64,000 bases of DNA. Source: Lineus longissimus. Taxonomy: Eukaryota > Nemertea > Pilidiophora > Heteronemertea > Lineidae. Location of the stretch: assembly GCF_910592395.1 (NCBI RefSeq), contig NC_088315.1, forward strand, positions 18,893,808 to 18,957,807, given 5' to 3'. How positions within the stretch are numbered: the stretch's first letter is position 1; every line of letters starts with the position of its first letter. A program made the position numbers and the translations under genes. Positions 51,901 to 57,900 of the stretch are shown in pieces. Below the pieces are notes generated by a model. That model was not told the origin of the DNA, made no database searches, and saw only the letters and a program-made list of their open reading frames with translations.

Positions 51901-54900
51901 TCTTATCTAACTTCTTTGCTTGGGTAAGCATATTTTGAAGTTCACATGAAGTCGCCGAGAGTAAAAAGGTAAGCAATGACGACTTACAGCACCCTCAAGT
52001 CCTTCACACAGTCAAACGCCTTGGCGGGAAGTGTAGTCTCGTCGAGGAGGTTGGAGTTCAGTTGCAGTACCCTGAGTCGCTTCAGGGCACAGAACTCATC
52101 CGGGGTCACTAGCTTGATCAAGTTGTTTGCAAAGTTCCTGGAGACAAAGTAAGTTTAAAAAGAATTGGAAGCTCAGAGTAAAGTGTCAGTTAGAGACATA
52201 CATTTTTCATTTTTTGTCAGAAATATAAAAAGGTGCACAATTTTTCGGTTAATGTTCATGTACTTACAGTTCGTTGATGTCGGGCGTCGTCACCCATTTC
52301 TTATGTTGCCTCATTCGGATCACTCCCGCCGTGGCCATCAGGGGAGGGTACGCCTCTAGGCCGTACTCGGTCGGGTTGCGAATGCGATTGTTGTCCACAT
52401 GGCTAGAAAACAAGGCAGCTTGATTGATCTGATGAAAAACAACGGCCTATGGAACATCAACCGTACGGATGGGCCTAGGCTGCACTCTAAAACTAGGAGT
52501 GCTTCGAGGCACGCCTAGTGTCATAGCTCGCCGCTCACACGGTACCCCGCACAACACCCCTAAACAGGGTGCTGATACAGCACCCCATTATAAAGGGTGC
52601 CGTGGGTTAGGGTGCTATGAATAGGGGCGCCATAGCAAATAGGGTGCTATAACTCAGGGTGTGGTCGGAGCTGGGGGCGCCTTTGGGCCCTCCCCAAAAG
52701 AATTTAAGGGCCAAATATGCATTTTCCTGGCACCTGGACTTTGTGTCAACATCGTTGATTTCATCTATACTTACACAGATTTCAGATTGGGCCATTCCTC
52801 ATTTGACAAGGCTGGGTGTGGGAAAGTTTTCAGGGCATTTGTCCCCAGGTATCTGAAAGAAAGGTTAACGCACCGTGAAGAGGAAAGAAAGCGCTGCAAA
52901 TCTACGTGTATGACGATGACAATGAGGACAGTGATTATGGGCGCAGGGATCCAGTCGATGATGTCAGGCCGGTTGTTAATTGTTTTCCATGATCTTAGTC
53001 TAATTAGAATGATCAAATGTATTAGAGAAGATGTTTGAACAATTTACGACTTAAGTAAGAGGTATTTGAAACTGCTGATGTTGAAGAATCACCCCCATCC
53101 CCAATTTCAGATGTATTCCACAACGTTTTTTTGCGCCATCCCTTACAGAGTCGTCAATTTCTTCATGTTTGCCATGGAGCCCGACATGACGGCTGCCATC
53201 TTGGGAACTTGACTGTGTAGGATCAGAGTCCGAAGCTCGGGGTTGTTCTCGAAGCTTCTCCGTATTAGAGTCTGCATTCGATTACCGTGGAGATCTCTAC
53301 AAATAAAACAATATGGAAGTATGAGCTTCGCATAAGCCGAGTCTTTCAAAACAATTTATTTGAAAGACTCTGGCATAAGCTAATCGAGAAAAAATTATGT
53401 CATTTTTAAAATAGTTGCAACGACTCCGGTGCAGTTGCGTACGTCGTTATTAAAGATAGCGATTGATCAGCCAGATACCAGAGTTCTTCAATGTACATTA
53501 TGGATCACTTTATGTCCAGGGTTAAGCGTGTGTTTTCTGTGGGTTGTGGCCAGTGAGGCTGATAGATCGCTATAGAGTTGTCGATTCGGATATCATCACC
53601 AGCCTGTACCGCATCCGGGACCTCATGTCGTAATGGACGTCTATACTGGCAGAGAGAATATCCTTCGATCTGCTTGGAGAGTGTCGATAGGGCAGACACA
53701 TGTATTCATCCACCATCGGAAATGTGGCGCAGTCAAATAGAGCTTATCAAATGTCATGTTGTGATAAATACATGGCTGGGGTGGATCAAAGTGGAATTAA
53801 TTCTCAATCTGTGGTTTATTCCAAATCAACAGAGTCAGGCCATCACAGAAATATGCTTTTTGATAAATATGTTTCAGAAAATGTTGTCTGACTGGTCTGT
53901 TTAGAACCTGTAGGGCCATATCAATGCGCGAGTGTCGATTTGACGGATATGCTGTACAGAAAGTCATTGTTTCTCAGACAATTGGTATTGAAATGTTGTA
54001 AAATGTTATTATGATATTGGTAAAGGGTTCTTCTTAACACAAATACAATTTGGTGATGATTGATCGGCCCTGGGGGTACTTTTTCAACGAAAACTTATGT
54101 GCAGCAATGTACACGTAATGTACACAGTCTCTAATACAGAGCTCTGGCCTATAGAGACTGACAGCAGCGTATCGTTTACCGTAGGCCAAGAGGGAAGGTA
54201 AACCGGTGTACGGATGGACACATCACTTACAGGTGAACCAGCTGCGGCAGGTTACTGAATGCTCCAGGGGCGATGTACTGAAGCCTGTTGTCATGAAGCT
54301 CCCTGAAACGAGAAGAAGCATTTTAAAAGAGGTTCGTTTGACCACTGGCGTAAAGACCAGCGCCTTCTGTGTTTTTTGTGTCACAGGTGGATAGAAATAA
54401 ACTCTGGCTATAACGCCTGTAGATCAGCAGTGCATTTCGTCTCTATTCCCAGTAGTGATGGATAAGTAAGGGTCACTTTTGGTTCATGGACAATGTGATG
54501 GACAGCACAAAAGTTTTCAGTAAAAAACAATCTTTTTTGCAACTGGGAAATACATGGTAACACATTCCAAGATGGCAGAAAAACTAGTTTTTTCTTCTGA
54601 GATATACAGATCCAACTTTGTTTACGCCATTGTACGTCTCAAAGGTACATGTACACCAAAAGCGGGCCTACCAATTTCACTGAAGAAAAACCAAGGACAC
54701 GTAAAAGATAAACATTGCCAAGCAGCTTCGCCTGTACTTACAGTATCTTGAGGTATTTCAACTGCGAGAATGCACCCGGTTGCACATAATTAATCAGGTT
54801 ACGACTGAGGTTGCTGAAACGGAGACAGAGATTTTGTGACGGCCACTTAATAAAGTTTTAAGCCGTTTTCCCCTAAAAACGGTGCTTTCTACATGCTCAT

Positions 54901-57900
54901 AACTTTTTCCGATACGTAATCCGGGAGGAACGCTTTCAAAGCCAAATAGACATATCCTAGCCTGTCAAACCATGACATTTTCGTTGTACGTAATGCATGA
55001 TAATTTCAGGGTTTGGGGGATGATTTTTGACGTATTTTAACCCGCGAGTCAGCTTTTTCAACACGACGGGTTGAATGGAGCCTCAAAACCACATAAGTAA
55101 GCCAATTGGACTGAAACTTCATCATTTTCTTCATTCTAAACACACCTTATTCTCAATTTTAGAAAAGTTATATCTTAAATGGAAAATACCATTCAACTGG
55201 TACGGTGAAACCACGCATTGATCTCAAACTGAACTATTTTCGTGCGTGACCTGACGTTATGCTTAAAAGGCTTTTAGACTTGGTCTACGTGAAGTTCACG
55301 TCGTCACTCGTAAGAAGCTCCAAGGTAGAGCAGATAAAGTTATACATCAAGGCGCCAAACGGCGTCTCCCCTCACAGGGCATCGAAACTACTAGTTATAA
55401 TCAAGATTGTTAGCGAAATTAAATCATCGCTTGACAAACACAACCCAGGTTGTTCAAAAGCAAAATAGTTGCGTTATCCCTAACGGTTACGTTAAGTAAC
55501 CCTTGACGTTATCTCTTTCAGTTGACCCATTAAAAATTTCACGTTAAGACTGAACGACTCGGTTATAAACTAAGCTGGTTTTGACAACCCAGGCCTCTAA
55601 TCGTGTATATAATACATACTCACAAGTGCATTAGCTGACTTCGATCCCCGGACAAGCCCCTCAGATGCGGTATCGATATGGACTTCAATTTGTTTCTCTC
55701 AATATTTCTGGAACAAAGAAAAACATTTTTTTCAATATTACACATAGTTTAGTAACCATTTCGTCACCTAAGAGCCGAAACTGAATGATGTCGAGTTGTA
55801 ATTGAATGTATTTTATGAAAAATCAAAAATGGCGGTTTTTACTCATTGAAGAGTTAGGGGTGGAATATAGCAGCAAAAAACAGCCCTGAGTCGTTGTACT
55901 AACATGACCGCTAAACCCATTTACCGTACTCACAAAAACTTCAACTTCTTCATGTCTTGTACTGCATCTGATGGAAACTGGAAGAACTCGTTGATTGCCA
56001 AACTCCTGAGAGATTAGAAAGTGCATAGATACGATCAGTTCGCCTGGATATACGGATCCGAATCGGTAAAGCTACTGCTGAAACCTATCTGATTGAGATC
56101 AAGGTAATTAGCGACAACACTAATCGAGGCATGTTCAACTCCAATGGAAAATTCGTCCTGTTTTATGCTGGCGAAGCACCAAGAAATGTCCGCGCAAACT
56201 GTTTAGTTTTGTAACTCGTGTGCACATCCTCACATCAGATGGAATGATCAAGGATCAGAGAAGAACTCGACAAGAGAGGATAGAAATCCAGGTGCTGAAC
56301 ATGCAGGAAATGGAGACGAGTTGGTCGCGCTCTGAGAACACCAGGGGCCAGCATTGCGAGCCAGGCTCTCAGACGGAACCCACAAGGGGAGCGATAGGTA
56401 AGCAGATCCTACAGCACATGGAGGCGATCCTTAATAGATGAAGTCCCTGTCGCGTTCATGGAGGCACACTGAGGCAGCCGCAGAAGACCGTAAGGGTCGG
56501 AGGACGACGTATGCTCCGATTGGAGCCAGCGGGTGTAAGCCAAGTGAGTAGAGATTGTCAGGGTCAATTTGAGAAACGTTTAAGATGGTCAACAAATATG
56601 ATGCTTAATGGAGGAGCCCAAAAAAATTGAATTGAGATACTAATGGGTTTATAAAGCCATTAGAGCTCTCATCTCGCGCGTATACAGTAAGTGAGGAATT
56701 CATCGTTACTTACAGATACTCCACGTTGGTTCCTGTGAAGTACTTGTGAGGCAACCAGTAGAGTTTGTTCTGGACCAAGGATCTGAAAGATAAACAGGAT
56801 CTCAATTACTGATCATTCCCAAGAAATTCAGGACGGAAACGACACATGGACACAATGGAGTGAAATGTATGAAGAAAGAAAAAGGTAATATTAAAAATGA
56901 CTATAAAATGTATCGGAAGAATACGTACATTTCCTTAAGTGTGGATGGCCACGTGTAACCCGCGTGTAGAGTGTTCATCGACAGTTTGCAATCATGAAGC
57001 ATTCTGGAGAAAGAAAAATATATCAAAATAAACATTTAACCTCAAAATACTTGCAGAGGGGATACCAGCAGGAGAAGGGGGCCACTTGGTGGACTCCAGG
57101 CGCTTATGAGTACCATTCTCCGCGCAGATCGATTGATATTCTCTCTCTGCCAACACTGATCGCCATCACGCCGCGTGGTCACATGTGCGTGACGAGACCT
57201 GAATCAATCAACCAATCAGCGATCGGTCATCCCCAACAAAGCTTAGACAGAAAACACTCGCACAAGACAAGACATCAAAGGGTGGAATGTGTTTTGTAGG
57301 TTGTGAGTGTCAATTATTACGAGGTATGTCACTCTGGTATGCTCAGGCACCCATGATTCTCTCCAAGAATCTTGGAGTGGTGGGTCCAAAATGGTCGCCC
57401 GTGTTAGCAGTCACGGAACGACGTCATCTGTTCAATAAATCTAGTTCAGGGGAAAGGAAAACTACGCTCTACTTACACTTTTGCCACCTTTGTCTTGGAG
57501 AGATTTGGGATACCAGTCTTGATAGATGTCTTCCACATTTCACTGAATTCAAAGAAGAAGGTGATATAATGTATGACATACCGGTGTTACCTCTCTGGTT
57601 GTTCCCTATAGTTTAATGTTACACTCAAGAGTTAAAATTTTAATAACCCCCTTTAAAAAGTGATGATTTAAGGCATGGTTCTTTAAATTACATTGGCGAG
57701 GAAGCAACCTGCCGGTGCACACGACGGCTGCCGAGAAAAAAAGGAGACCCGTCCATCAGCACTGATCATGTGCTGCGCGTGCCTTCATGGCAACCGTCCC
57801 GCGGAGACATCGGGTTCCCACACCACACTGTGCCGCGGAAAAACATCAGAATTTGACCTCAATGGCATTCGTCAATCCTTAGCTTTGAAAAGGTATTGAC